From: Chrysoporthe austroafricana
Lineage: Eukaryota > Ascomycota > Sordariomycetes > Diaporthales > Cryphonectriaceae
Assembly: GCA_001051155.2 (NCBI GenBank)
Contig: JYIP02000004.1
Span: 3,652,383-3,716,382 of the forward strand
Reading direction: 5' to 3'
Length of the DNA: 64,000 nt
In this document: positions 22,213-33,200 of the stretch, piece after piece
Position numbering within the stretch: position 1 is the first letter of the stretch
How the letters are laid out: the number at the start of each line of letters is the position of its first letter
Program-made: the position numbers and the translations under genes
The notes under the pieces: model-generated
What the model was told of the DNA's origin: nothing
Databases searched by the model: none
What the model saw: only the letters and a program-made list of their open reading frames with translations

Positions 22213-22749
22213 CTAAACTTGCATGGCATCGCCGTGATATGGCGACCATATACCTCTAACGCTCTCGTTGATACTCCTGACAGGCTTGTTCACCCTCTTG
22301 TTTATCTCGCCGGTCGAGTCTCGTAGTAGCTCGACCTTGCTCAGAATCTGGTTTGGGTCCATTTTTCTTAAACACACCGGCCTCGTGTTGCCGTTGATGT
22401 AGTGTGCGATGACGGTGGGGTGTTTCTGCGGGCGGGGGGATACGCTGATTTCAATCTCGGGATGTTTCGCGGCGAACTTGGGCAGGTGGGCCTCAATGAA
22501 TTTGCTTGATTCTCCGGTTAGCATCATATAGGAGCGTCAAAGGCGACAGAGAGAGATCGCAATTCATACTTCATGCCCTTGGAGCTCCCTGCCCAGTCAC
22601 AGTAGTGGAACTCCATCCTCTTGCACTGCAGCACGAAGGCGCCGACGCCATTCTATTTCACACGTCAGTGTTTGAGACAGGAAGTTGCTAGGTTTTCGAA
22701 CACGTACTCGGCCCTTTGTAACTGCTTCTAATGCCGGTTTTATTGGCAT
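22213..22749 (-). CDS. MRPL51: mitochondrial large-subunit ribosomal protein mL43
   Basis: A structural protein of the mitochondrial 54S ribosomal subunit. Three exons on the minus strand are 22749-22708, 22652-22570 and 22504-22213, giving 138 residues. The family signature is clear: NGVGAFVLQCKRMEFHYCDW followed by GSSKGM, then KFIEAHLPKFA, the SPRPQKHP segment, HYINGN, and a C-terminal NESVRGIWSPYHG. The protein has the thioredoxin-like L51/S25/CI-B8 fold. The second intron ends at ATCAAG rather than at the nearby CCGGAG, because only the former keeps phase (GM|N-KFIE). The gene is divergent from U1-70K, with 323 bp between start codons. Confidence 0.93.
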
Positions 22750-23072
22750 GGTGATGTGGTGAATGCGTATTTGAAGATCTGAGATGCTTCGGCAAGGTGT
22801 CGAGCAGGAGACAAGAGTTTGGCCGGGTGCCTTACGTAAGCATATATTTTAGCGCGTCCTAAGCTCTGTGCCGTTGTTTGCCTGTGAAATCTGTCGCGAG
22901 ACGCTGCGCTGCTTTCACTATCCTCCACTTCGCTTCCTGACGTTGTCACTATCGAACAGTCTCGAACAGGCCTCGTTGTCCTGCTTGCAAGGTTCATTCG
23001 GGCAATCTGAAGCTGGCTTTCAATACTCGTCTTCCCATACAACCGACATGAGCGACATCTGATGAGCGGAAG
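22750..23072. promoter_or_regulatory. shared divergent promoter of mL43 and U1-70K
   Basis: The 323 bp between two divergent start codons must hold both promoters. It has pyrimidine-rich pieces (for example CACTATCCTCCACTTCGCTTCC near 22917) on the U1-70K side. No TATA box is evident. Confidence 0.5.
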
Positions 23073-24503
23073 ATGACCGACAAGCTCCCTCCCAACCTCC
23101 TTGCGCTCTTTGCGCCGCGCCCTCCCTTGCGGTGGGTGCCGCCTTGCGACTTCGCGGCCGAGGAGCGAAGAACAGCCAACATCAGCGGGGTCGCCGGCTA
23201 CCTGGACGCTCTCAAGGAGTACAAGGATAAGGACAACTACGTCCCCACCGAGAGTTGGCTGCAGGCACGCGATCGCAAGAAGTTGGAGAAGAAGGCTGAA
23301 ATCGAGAGGCTGGTGAAGGAGGCCCCAAAGATCTGTGAGACTGCCTATTGTTCATCTCTGGAGTGGAGACGCGGACTGACATCTCGACTGTAGTCAAACC
23401 TAATGAGGATCCAAATATCCGAGGTGATGCGTTCAAGACCCTGATGGTCTGTCGACTCTCATACCAAGCCAACGAGGAGGACCTGGAACGGGAGTTCGGT
23501 CGCATCGGTGCTATAGAACGCGTATGCCTCCTACTTCTTCGCGTTTTGATAAATTGTTACTAACATGTTATTACAGATCCGCATCGTCAGGGATAGCCAT
23601 GCCGATGAGAAGCCAAACAAGAAGAAGAAGCCACACCGGGGCTATGCGTTCATAGTTTTCGAGCGCGAGAAGGACATGAGAGGTAATACTGCCATTGATC
23701 TTCCTGTACCAAGCACATTAAAGCCACCCCGGCAAGCCAAATCAAGAATTCCCAATCCGAGATCGTGGCCCTCAAGCTTGCCCGTCTCACCTCCCCCCCT
23801 TTCCTTCATCTGAATCATCACAATAAAGGTATGCAAACAATGGTAAGGCTGTACTGACACATGCGCGTTTTGCCGCGCGCACAATTCAGCTGCTCTAGAA
23901 CAACTCGATGGCATCAGCATTCATGGCCGCCGTATCAAGCTAGACGTTGAGCGAGGTCGCACGATCGAGGGCTGGAAGCCTCGTCGACTGGGAGGAGGTC
24001 TCGGTGGACGCGGATACACCAAGGCTGCGCCCGTGCGCCCCGGTGGCTTTGACGGTGGCTTCCGTGGTGGGTTCAGGGGTGGACGTGGAGGTTTCCGAGG
24101 AGGCGACCGAAGCTTCCGGGGAGGATTTGACCGTGGTCCTCGAGGCGGCTTCGGTGGTCGCGACAGGGGATTTGGCGCCTCCAACGGCTACGGTGGTCCA
24201 CCCAACGCACCAAGCGGACCTGGCGGCGGCGGTTACGGCGGCCGCTCTGACCGTGACCGCAGGGACTATGGAGGAGGCGGCGGATATGGTCGACGCGACG
24301 ACGACAGATCAGGCGGCGGCTATCGCGGTGGGTATGATCGATCCGGCTCTGGCAGCAATGCTGAGCCTATTGGGTCTCGACACGGTGGCAGTGGTGGGTA
24401 TCGTGACCGCGGTCATGATGACCGCAGAGGAGACGATTCCCGTAAACGTCCATACGAGGGCGGCTCAGGTTACGAGGGAGAACGAAAACTGCGTCGATAC
24501 TAA
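23073..24503 (+). CDS. U1 small nuclear ribonucleoprotein 70 kDa
   Basis: A core protein of the U1 snRNP that binds U1 stem-loop I and helps define 5' splice sites in the nucleus. Four exons are 23073-23334, 23394-23521, 23577-23682 and 23890-24503, giving 369 residues. The N-terminal U1-70K segment is clear ([20 protein letters not shown]), followed by a helix rich in Lys/Glu. The RRM comes next, with RNP2-like TLMVCRLSY and RNP1-like RGYAFIVF, and then [20 protein letters not shown]. The tail is RGG-rich (many FRGG and GGYGG units) and ends in RD/RR-rich sequence, suiting a phosphorylated RS-like tail. The third intron (about 207 nt) is the longest in the gene. Confidence 0.95.
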
Positions 24504-25292
24504 TGGCGACGAGACTAGCATACTTCCTGCGGTCTTGTGGTGGGTATCTTGAGTCCACTAATTTCGCTTTTGTCGTCTCCACCTCTCTTCCCTCCTCGAC
24601 AAGACAACAAGGGTAAGCACACGGAAGCCAGGATCTTCTCAGCGGTGCGTCCAAAATTGCTCTCCGAGCAAGGTATCACCTCGCTCATTAAGACAACGAC
24701 GGAACACAGACATCAAGGTATTGCCAACCTTAAAGCGGCTGGGGTATCCGTCGCCCAGGACACTTCAACGTTGAGGTGGACAGGGCCTCGACAACATATG
24801 AAGATGAACCTGCCACCGAGCCTAGTGACGTCTCGGCATGCCAGGACTCGCAGCATAGGACGCGACAGGTAGTACCTCTTGTAAGAAACGTTGTATCTTG
24901 TATTTGCGATAGCTTCGAGGTAAGGTCAGAGGTAAGGACTACGGTTCCTACTGACCACGAGCTTCAATTCCGGCTAGGCGTTCTGCAATACGGGTGAGAG
25001 AAAATCGGATGCTGTTCAGGTAACGTCAGGTAATACTTCATTAGTCGAGTAGTCCTATGAACAGATGGCAACAACATCGTGGTTAGCATCTAAGTAGCTG
25101 GCTCCAATCGATGGACAGCATGCTGCTGTTCTTCTAAAGCCAACTCTTGGTTGTCTTATCATCTATTGCGTGAAATGCTCAATTCTTTTCCCGTCCGTGA
25201 CGCCGTAACCCATGATTTCAATGGTATCACCCCAGACAGATGAATTCGAGAGAACAATTCGACCTTGAGTCTCCCTTCCCGATCTCCTCAGC
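24504..25292. other. convergent intergenic stretch (U1-70K and MRT4 3' ends)
   Basis: No coding potential was recognised. An imperfect GAGGTAAGG-type doublet lies near 24918-24940, with another GTAACGTCAGGTAA close to 25020. The significance is unclear. Confidence 0.5.
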
Positions 25293-26288
25293 TCACTGAT
25301 CCTCAACGCCCTCCATGGCATTTTCGTCAGCAGGGTCAACCTCCGTCACCGTCCCACTCTCGGCGCTCCAGTATCTGTAGACAAGCGTTAACCCGTCGCA
25401 CAGCCCAAAACATAAGATCCGGGATACAGGGATATACTCACGCTAACACCCGCACCTTGAACTCGCTCAGGCACTGGTCAAAGAGCTTCAGCAGCCTCGT
25501 CTGCCTCGAGTCGAGCGTCTGGCCTTCCCGGCACACCGTGTACCCTTCGCCGGTCTTGCCGTCCTCGTCGCCCAGCACCACCTTCCCGCGCACCATCCTC
25601 GTCGGTACGCCCAGCCGCCGCAGCTCGGGCTCAATGGTGTGGCCCAGCGGGACGTCGTGCTCGGCGGGCACGGCGCCGCCGGTCGCGTACACGACGCCGG
25701 GGGGGATGACGAAGTCGCGGGTGGCGACGGCGCCGGCGCGCGCGAAGTCGACGGGCGCGAAGTCGGCGAAGTAGGCGGAGACGTCGGTCGGGGCGCGATT
25801 CGTGAAGAGGAGCGCCACGGAGCCCGTGATGTGCCGGGAGAGGAGGTGGATGTTGTCGGCGACGGCGGTGGAGGGGTCGGTGCCGAGAGCACGGGACATA
25901 AGCTTTGTCTTGCCGAAGAAGATCCTGTATGAGCGCAACCGAAGAGCAGTTGGTCAGCGAGGCCGCCCTGTATTATTCCCTCTAACACACACGATTGATA
26001 ATTTGCCTCCGGAAGTCAATCCGCTCGGGGACGTCCTGTGGACAGCTGGGCCGGATACTAGCGAGTGGGACAGGGGCCATGGGCGACGGCAACACACCTC
26101 GAGTCCGACATCTCGTGCCTCACATCCTTGAGGTGGTTATTTCGCATGTTATCGAATCCCAGGACGAAGCAGTGCTGGAACTCGGGCACCGTCGCCCTGA
26201 TGTTCTGGAACAGCTGTTCCTTCTGCTCGCGCGTCTTCTTGGTCACCTGCGTGAGGTGGTATGTCTTCGCCCTCTTTGACTTCGGCAT
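25293..26288 (-). CDS. MRT4: ribosome assembly factor MRT4
   Basis: A nucleolar paralogue of stalk protein uL10/P0 that holds the P0 site on pre-60S particles until it is exchanged. Three exons are 26288-26098, 25924-25442 and 25374-25293, giving 251 residues. The N-terminus [20 protein letters not shown] is characteristic. It is followed by the L10-like domain ([20 protein letters not shown], then [15 protein letters not shown]) and the inserted translation-factor-binding-like domain ([20 protein letters not shown]). The short last exon contributes an acidic tail ending [11 protein letters not shown]0 itself would end in the conserved acidic stalk motif, which is absent, as expected for MRT4. 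Confidence 0.94.
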
Positions 26289-26852
26289 CTTGGATTATCG
26301 TGTGTATGTGGGTCGGCCTGAGCAAGATTTCGAGAAGGCAGGGGTGGGAGGTCGTCGTTTTCAAAAGTCGAGTTGAGATAGATACTGCTAGAGGTCGGTT
26401 GGTTGGTATTCGCGAAATTCCAATTCAGAAAGTTAGGTATCGATAACAGATGCGCTTTCGAACTTCTTGAGTGGGGCTTTCCGCAGGGGTCCAGACGCCT
26501 GGGACAGGGGTGCAGCAGTTAGTGAAGTTTAAGTTGGTTTTTTTTCTTTGGGTGTTTTGAGGGGGGGTAGTCATTACGCGTTGCCGCCAATCATCACCCA
26601 TTAGAATTTCACGATAGATCAAGGAACTTTCTACTGATGGGATGGATTTCGTAAGACAGTCCGGCGAAGCCGTTCAAATGTCTCAATGGGTTCTCAGCTA
26701 TTCCTAACAGTGCCCTGCTGGGCGATCTCATCTCGGTCTTTGTGCTACGTATCGCAGTCGTGTTCCTCATCAATCCGAGCACTTCGTCTGGTGTAATCCA
26801 TCCAATGCCACTGAACGCCCGACTCCATGAAGGTGCATCACTAATAGAGGAA
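26289..26852. promoter_or_regulatory. MRT4 upstream region and CUL4 3' region
   Basis: 564 bp between the MRT4 start and the CUL4 stop, both on the minus strand. A T-rich run and a G-rich run (TTTTTTTTCTTTGGG, GAGGGGGGG) occur near 26536-26568. No independent gene is seen. Confidence 0.5.
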
Positions 26853-29509
26853 TCAAGCCAGGTAGGTATATTTGCCATCCTCTCGCTCAAGATACTCCTT
26901 CTCGATGAGCCTGTTACAAAGCATATGTCAGTATAACAAACACTTCCTGTCGAGATATGGCAGTGTACGCACTTCTCTATGTTCTGCTTGATATCCGCCG
27001 GGTCCATCGCGCCTCTGCTCCTCGTCTGGTTGATGACTTCGGCAACAAGCTGAGGGTGTGTCATCGTCTTACGGCTCTTCATGATTCGGACGATGGCCGC
27101 CTGCGTCTCAAACTGCCTATCGGCCGCGACCCGCTCGTGCGTCGCCTTGTTCTCGTCCGTGGTCTCCTTCAACTGGATCTGGTTGATTTTGATGCGGTAC
27201 TTGGGGTCCGTGAAAGTCTTGTTCACGACAAAGGTGTCGGTCGGTTTGATGTCCTTGCCCTTGGGCGATTTGACCAGTGGCCGTATCTTTCCGCACGCCA
27301 GCGACTGCAGCGTACGCTCCAGCTCGCCGCCCTGGAGATTGGTCGCCGCCGAAATCTGCTCGGTGCTGAGGGGGCCGTCTGGAGCCTGGTTGAAGAGCAC
27401 TAGGACTGCCGCCTGCATCGAGCTGACCAGCAGCTCCTTTGTGCCCTTGGCAAAGGAGGCCTTCACGACACAATGCGCCAGGTTGTGTTTCCAGAGCAGT
27501 TTGCGACCCGTGTGTTTGTTCTTGTAGTAGGCGTCGAAGCGGTCGATCTTCTCGGCGACGTCGGAAGGTACCACCATCTTGACATCCGGGTATGACGGCC
27601 ACGCAGCCTGGGACAGGATGCTGACACTGAGGTCAATGCCGCCCCTATCCCCACCAGATCCCGCAAGCCATGCCTTGTAGTTTGTCATCTCCTCCTTCGC
27701 GAGCTCCATGTCCTTAAACATCTGCTCGAGGTTGTGGGTGAAGTTCGAGCCACACTCGCTCTTGAGCTTCGACAACATGTTTCGCTCAGCGTCTTGGCTG
27801 GCGCTGCGGTTCATTAGTAATCTGCGGGCCAGGTCCTTCTTATAAAACGCCTCGAAGACGTCCTTTCCTTGGATGAAACGGAAGAGCTCCAATGCCTGGT
27901 CCAGCTGCCGATCCAGCTCTGCGTCCTCATCGCCTGTACTCGCCTGCCCGCTCCTCTCAGCCTCACTCCTATCCTTGCTGTCCGAAAGTAGCGACTTTGG
28001 CAGGGCCTTGATTCCACCTCGGAGCAATAGGTCGATATGCTTGGCGATCATCTCTCCAACCTTCGACGTGCCGGTACCCCATGTTGAAGCGATCTTCTTG
28101 TCATTGATGAACTGCACAAATGCGTCTCTGAGGCCGTAGGTGAAGGTGACATCGCCACCAAACGCATCCCGGATCATCGTGTCCAACGTGCGCCTGAGCT
28201 CTAGCAGCCGGATGACCATCTCGTCGCCATTTCCCGTGTCGTTCACAATTAATGAGCCCGCGTGAAGAATATAGTCCTCGAATGGCTCCTTTAACTTCTT
28301 CTGCAGTTTCGACAGACCCAATAGCATGTACAGCGCCCTCATCGACTCGGTTTCGTTCTGCTCCAGCAGCCTGCTGACATCGCCCTTGTTCAGCAGTAAG
28401 GACGAGTAGTCCTTGATGAGAACGTTGTGCGCATTGTCCAGAAGCAGTACCTTCGTCGTACTGTCGAAGTTGAAGAGGTTACAGCGGTCGTCTTCCTGCT
28501 TCAGCAGCCCGTCGCATACCGAAATGTAGTTCTTGAGCCCGTGTTCGGACTGGTCCGAAGCAAATTCACGGAAGTACTTGTCCGATTCCGAAAGGAACAC
28601 ACGCTCGAACTTGGAGCCGTAAACGCCGAGCACCTTGAGCATGTTGATAGAATTGTGCAACAGCGCAGGGTCCGCTGCAGAGTCGCCTCGGCGGTCGTGG
28701 TCCACCAGCTGACACAGCCCAGATATTACCATATGTCCAGTCTCGGACTCGCCGCCGCCCTCGGCCACGAACACCATTTTGCGGTAAAGCGTGAGGAGCA
28801 GGTCGTTTATCGAGGGGTGTTTCTTGCTGTTTAGCAGGAACGACCGGTCGAGGAAGCTGAAGGCGGAGCGTATGGTGATGAGAGTCGTGTTGAAGATTGA
28901 CCATTGGTTCCAGACACGCATCAAGATGTCCACGTCAGACATGAATCCGCCCTCGCGTATCTTGCTGAGGACCTCGTGGTTCAGATGCTCCTCACAGCGG
29001 TATCTTAACATGACGTAGACCTTCTCCCCCTCGCCATGCCTGCACAGGTCCTCGACACCCCGGTATACGCGCTCCAGGGGCACGCGCGGCCGGCTCCCCA
29101 CGAGGATGGACTTGAGCGCGTCCTCGACGTCCGCCCACGCCCTCCTGTAATAGTCCTCCACATCGGCGGCCCTGGTGGAGCTCTGGCGGAAGTTCTTGAT
29201 GATAATCTTGCGGGCGCCTGACATCGGGGTGAAGCCGGAGGCAACCTCGGGCCTCTTGCCCAGGCCCTTCGCGCTCACGGTAGTGGTGGTGGCCATGGTG
29301 CTGATCGTGGCGGCGGGACCGGGTCTGAAGGCGGCGGCGAGGTGGGACCCAGCTCCTGGCTCCGGGCCCGATCGGATGCGTTTTGGGTCGGGGGTGATTC
29401 GTGAGATGGAGGAGCTAGAGTCGACTCGAGGGCGGCGTCGGGAGGAAATGGCAGAGTCGTGGCTGTCGGGCGAGGGGGAGGGCTTGGTGGGGTGGGTGCT
29501 GGACTGCAT
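26853..29509 (-). CDS. CUL4: cullin-4, scaffold of CRL4 ubiquitin ligases
   Basis: The scaffold that joins a DDB1-type adaptor to Rbx1 and an E2, acting in DNA repair and chromatin control. Two exons are 29509-26973 and 26910-26853, giving 864 residues. The N-terminus is disordered with KRIRSG-type basic clusters. Then come the cullin repeats from about residue 99 (KIIIKNFR) and the cullin homology domain with KKDLARRLLMNRSAS and SECGSNFTHNLEQMFKDMEL. The neddylation motif is IVRIMKSRKTM, and the C-terminal winged helix ends EREDGKYTYLA. That end requires removal of a 62-nt intron (GTGCGT...CAG); reading through it gives a false extension of about 120 residues. CUL4 rather than CUL1/3 is chosen from the overall motif spelling. 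Confidence 0.93.
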
Positions 29510-30251
29510 TCCCGGCTACGCCCGCGGAGCGGCACACGAAGGACGATGGGCGTGGTGCGCCAGCGACTTGACTTGACCGTAGGGAGCTGTTGTCGCGGGT
29601 GCAGTGCAGGTCAGGTCCGCAGGGAGACGATTGGCCCGTCGTGAGCGGTACGCCAAGACGAGCTCGCGGCTGGGCGTGGACAGGTGAAGAGGGAAAGACG
29701 AGGCCTGTATCGCCGGATCGATCGAGGTGTGTCGCTTCAAACGTTAATGGATGACGGCAGCGCACGGTCTCCAGTACCCGCGGCGCGTGTACGCCAGCAG
29801 GGACGCGGAGTTAACTAACTGCTGCTGCGGTAGCTACCCCACATCCGACCCGCGCCGGTAATAATAAGTAGTGCTATAGCTCCCCAACCGCGCGTGGTGA
29901 ATATATCATGTCGCCTGCTGCCAGTTACTCTGCTGTACACAGCATCTACGGATGATGTGGAAAAGAGCATGGCTTCCGCGCGATGGGAAAAGCGTTGATC
30001 GTACCAGTCAGCGCGTCGTTCTCAGGGTGTTCATGTTCAGGAGGGTGGATACAGCGTTCACTCAAATGCCCTAGCATAGCGTTGTCTTTTCATATTCTGT
30101 ACAAAGCATTAATGGACCTCTCACGCGTGATGAGGAACAGGAATGTGTCACCTAAACAGTATATCAACCAGAAAAAATTGGATGAAGGAACAACGAAACA
30201 TTCCCAATCCAAGCAAGATTGCTCCACCAGCTCATACGTATGGCCTCGAGA
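29510..30251. promoter_or_regulatory. CUL4 upstream region and TEL1 3' region
   Basis: 742 bp between the CUL4 start and the TEL1 stop, both minus strand. It holds the CUL4 promoter. AT-rich pieces occur at about 29860-29960 and near the TEL1 end. No gene is seen. Confidence 0.5.
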
Positions 30252-33200
30252 TCAAGCATATGCCGCCCAACCACAGAAGAGCATAGCCAGGTTCTTCTCA
30301 TCCGTCGCCTGGTTGATCAAATCGTTGACCGTCGCTGTGACACTCAGCGTCTTGGACAGCTTCTTCCTCACCACCGCAAGCGCCCGGTCCGCCTCGGACG
30401 GCTCATTGATCACCTTCTTCCTTTCGGCCGCTCCCAGCTCTCTGACAGGAGCCCCGCCGTCGTTCCCTTCATCATCGTCCTCGCCCCGTCTTGCGGCGCG
30501 CTGCAGCTTCGCCAACCTCACAGGCGTCGAGCTCCACGAATGCAGCGGATCGTACCGCAATACGTCGAGGATCGTCATAATCGAGTACGTATCCTCGCGC
30601 AGGGCATCCAGCGTGAACTCACAGCAACGCCTAAATACGCCGTCCGTCCCGGTGATACCCATGCCGTCCACGATGTCACGCGTCATGCGGAAGGGCACGA
30701 CCTCAGGAATCGGCAGGATCCGACCCGCTTCGAACGCTACGCCGAGATCGATGTGCACAACCTCACCCGTCTTCTTGTCAAGTAGGATGTTATGGCCATG
30801 TCGATCACCGAGGCCCAGGACGTGTCCAAGCATTGAGATGGCCGCCGTGCTGCGCGTGTATGCGAGACGTTTGAAGTACCAGTCGTCCGGGTCAGGGAAG
30901 GACTCGAGAAAGAAGTAGCGCATGACAGGAGGGAATTTCTCCGCGACTTTGCGGTACACGGAGAGTCTGACACTGGCAGTCTGCTCGTGAACCTGATCGA
31001 TCTCCTTCCTACATTGAGACATCTTAAGGCCCTTGGGATGGTATCGGGAATGAGCAGGTATCAGCCAGTCGTGCAGTGGCTGCGTATTCGCAACGAACTC
31101 AATAATACCCGTTGTGCTTGTGAGAGGGAGTACCTTGTAGGTTCGAATGCCAAGATTTCGTTGTCTTGTTGATCGATGTTGCCGCAGGAGAGATGAGACG
31201 GCAGCGAAGACTTGTTCCATGATCGCGTCTTGGCGAAGATCATCATTGCTGCCCTTCACCAGTTGCTTATATCTCTGGCCATTGCTGGCAACAACCGTGA
31301 GAATCTTGGGGGCACTGACGCCACCAGCGACGACCATTGTCGGTTCCAATCTCACCATAACCGGCACGTTTGAGTAGTCTTTGTTGGGGGACAGCTCTAT
31401 GTCAAGTGTCGGTGGCGGGACTCTATACCTCGAAAAGCAGAGCGAAAGATTGCTCGCCTCCTTTGAGTCTTTGACATTGATCCTGACGCCGCTCTTTGCC
31501 TTTGGACCTCTGTCTGATGATGCGAGCGAATGATAGCACCCACTCACTCTGTCAACTGCCCTGCAGATGTCTGAGGTACCGTTGTTGGTCTGCAGGAGCT
31601 GGGCCGCAATCTTCTTTGCGGCATCTTTGCGTAGAATGGCGACCTCGTCCTGCTTATTCGGCCTCGCATTGCTACCTGCCCAGATCTGGTACATGCCGTG
31701 GTAAGGATGATCACAGCAGATGCGATAAACTAGTGCCATGAGAAGCGTCTGAAAAGAGCTGTTGTCGAGCTGCAGCCGTGAACTCAGCTGATTCACCAGG
31801 GGAGCAAATTTTCGGGTTGGCACATTCTTCAGGTACGCATTTACTGCCCGGTTGGCGAATTCGTTCTCTGAACGCTCCAGCCACAGGGCTGTGAAACGAA
31901 GTGCATTGCCGTCATGATCGTCTGAGGCGGCCAGAGATTGAAGAAAGTTTTCAAGACTGAGCTTGACGAATTCGTTCCGCGTCTTCTGGGCGCGCTCGAG
32001 CTCGTCCTGATCAAGTTTCAGGTATTTACGAGTGTTTTCCAGGTACTTCTGGTATCTCACTCTGATCTGTGAATTGGCAGCCCGACTGCACTCATTGGTG
32101 TAGTGGTTGACCTCTTCGACTCTGTTCTGGACAAGCCTCTGGAGCCTGGTCAGGTCCTCGCGCATCTCGGGATCCTGGAGCTGCTCATCACAGAAGGTCG
32201 CGAACTGGTGAAAGACCTGTCCAACCTCCTTGCCTGTATTGGCACCCTTTAATGCCCTGAGTGAAGGTTCTAGGTATTTCTTTTGGATGCTGTCCATAGT
32301 TTCGAGCTTTGCCACTGACACTTGATGGCCGATCTTCGATAGAATCTTCGCGTGAGAGACTGGGACATTCTGCTTCTTCAGAGAAGCTGCGTTTTCATGT
32401 AGACCCTGTAAGAGTCTGATCGACGAGATCATCTCTCCGTAGTCCCAAAGCGAATGGGCCTCATCCATTCTAACAGCAGCGTCGACAGAGAGCCCAATGG
32501 CTTCGCTTGGCACTACGAGGTCTCGTAACGTCATGGATATACTCAATGCCTCTTGCCTAGCCTGTTGAAATCGGTAGATGCTCGATGACAATAGCATGCT
32601 CCGGATCTCAACCAGCCGGGCTTCCAATGAAGTAATCTTTGGCGTTCTTAGTACGTCCTTCTGGCTGAAGAGGCTGAGAGTTGCTTGGCGATGTGACAAT
32701 ATTTGGCTGACATCGTCGTATCTGCAAGATGAAGTTGGTCAGCACATGCTCAGGTGCTCACAGCGGCGAAATTATATACCTTCCACTCAGCATCCATGTA
32801 GATCGCGCCTCAAAATCAGCTAAGATCCTTTCAAGGTCACCAACGTCAGCAACACCGAGGACATCGTCTAACTCAGTTAGAGCCGCAAGTGTGCCCAAAT
32901 GTCGGCGAAGGTCGCTTGGCTTGAAACCCTGGGTAATAACGCGCGTCATAGTACTCGCCAGTCCATCTCGGATTGCGGTAATGGCGGGTCCCAGTTCGAC
33001 AGCTTTGTGGATGGATTGGTAAGCTCTGTAAGATATTGCGGCATTGCTCTCAAGCGTTTGTGGGGCGGGCAGATTCCACTTCTCGAGCCTCCTGGCTGTA
33101 GTGAAGGTAGTGTCCAGGGAGTTTGTAGAGTCGCCGGGGTGTTGATGAGTCTGGAGTAAAGACTCAGACAGGCCTGCTAGGCCAAGACTACTCAAAGTCT

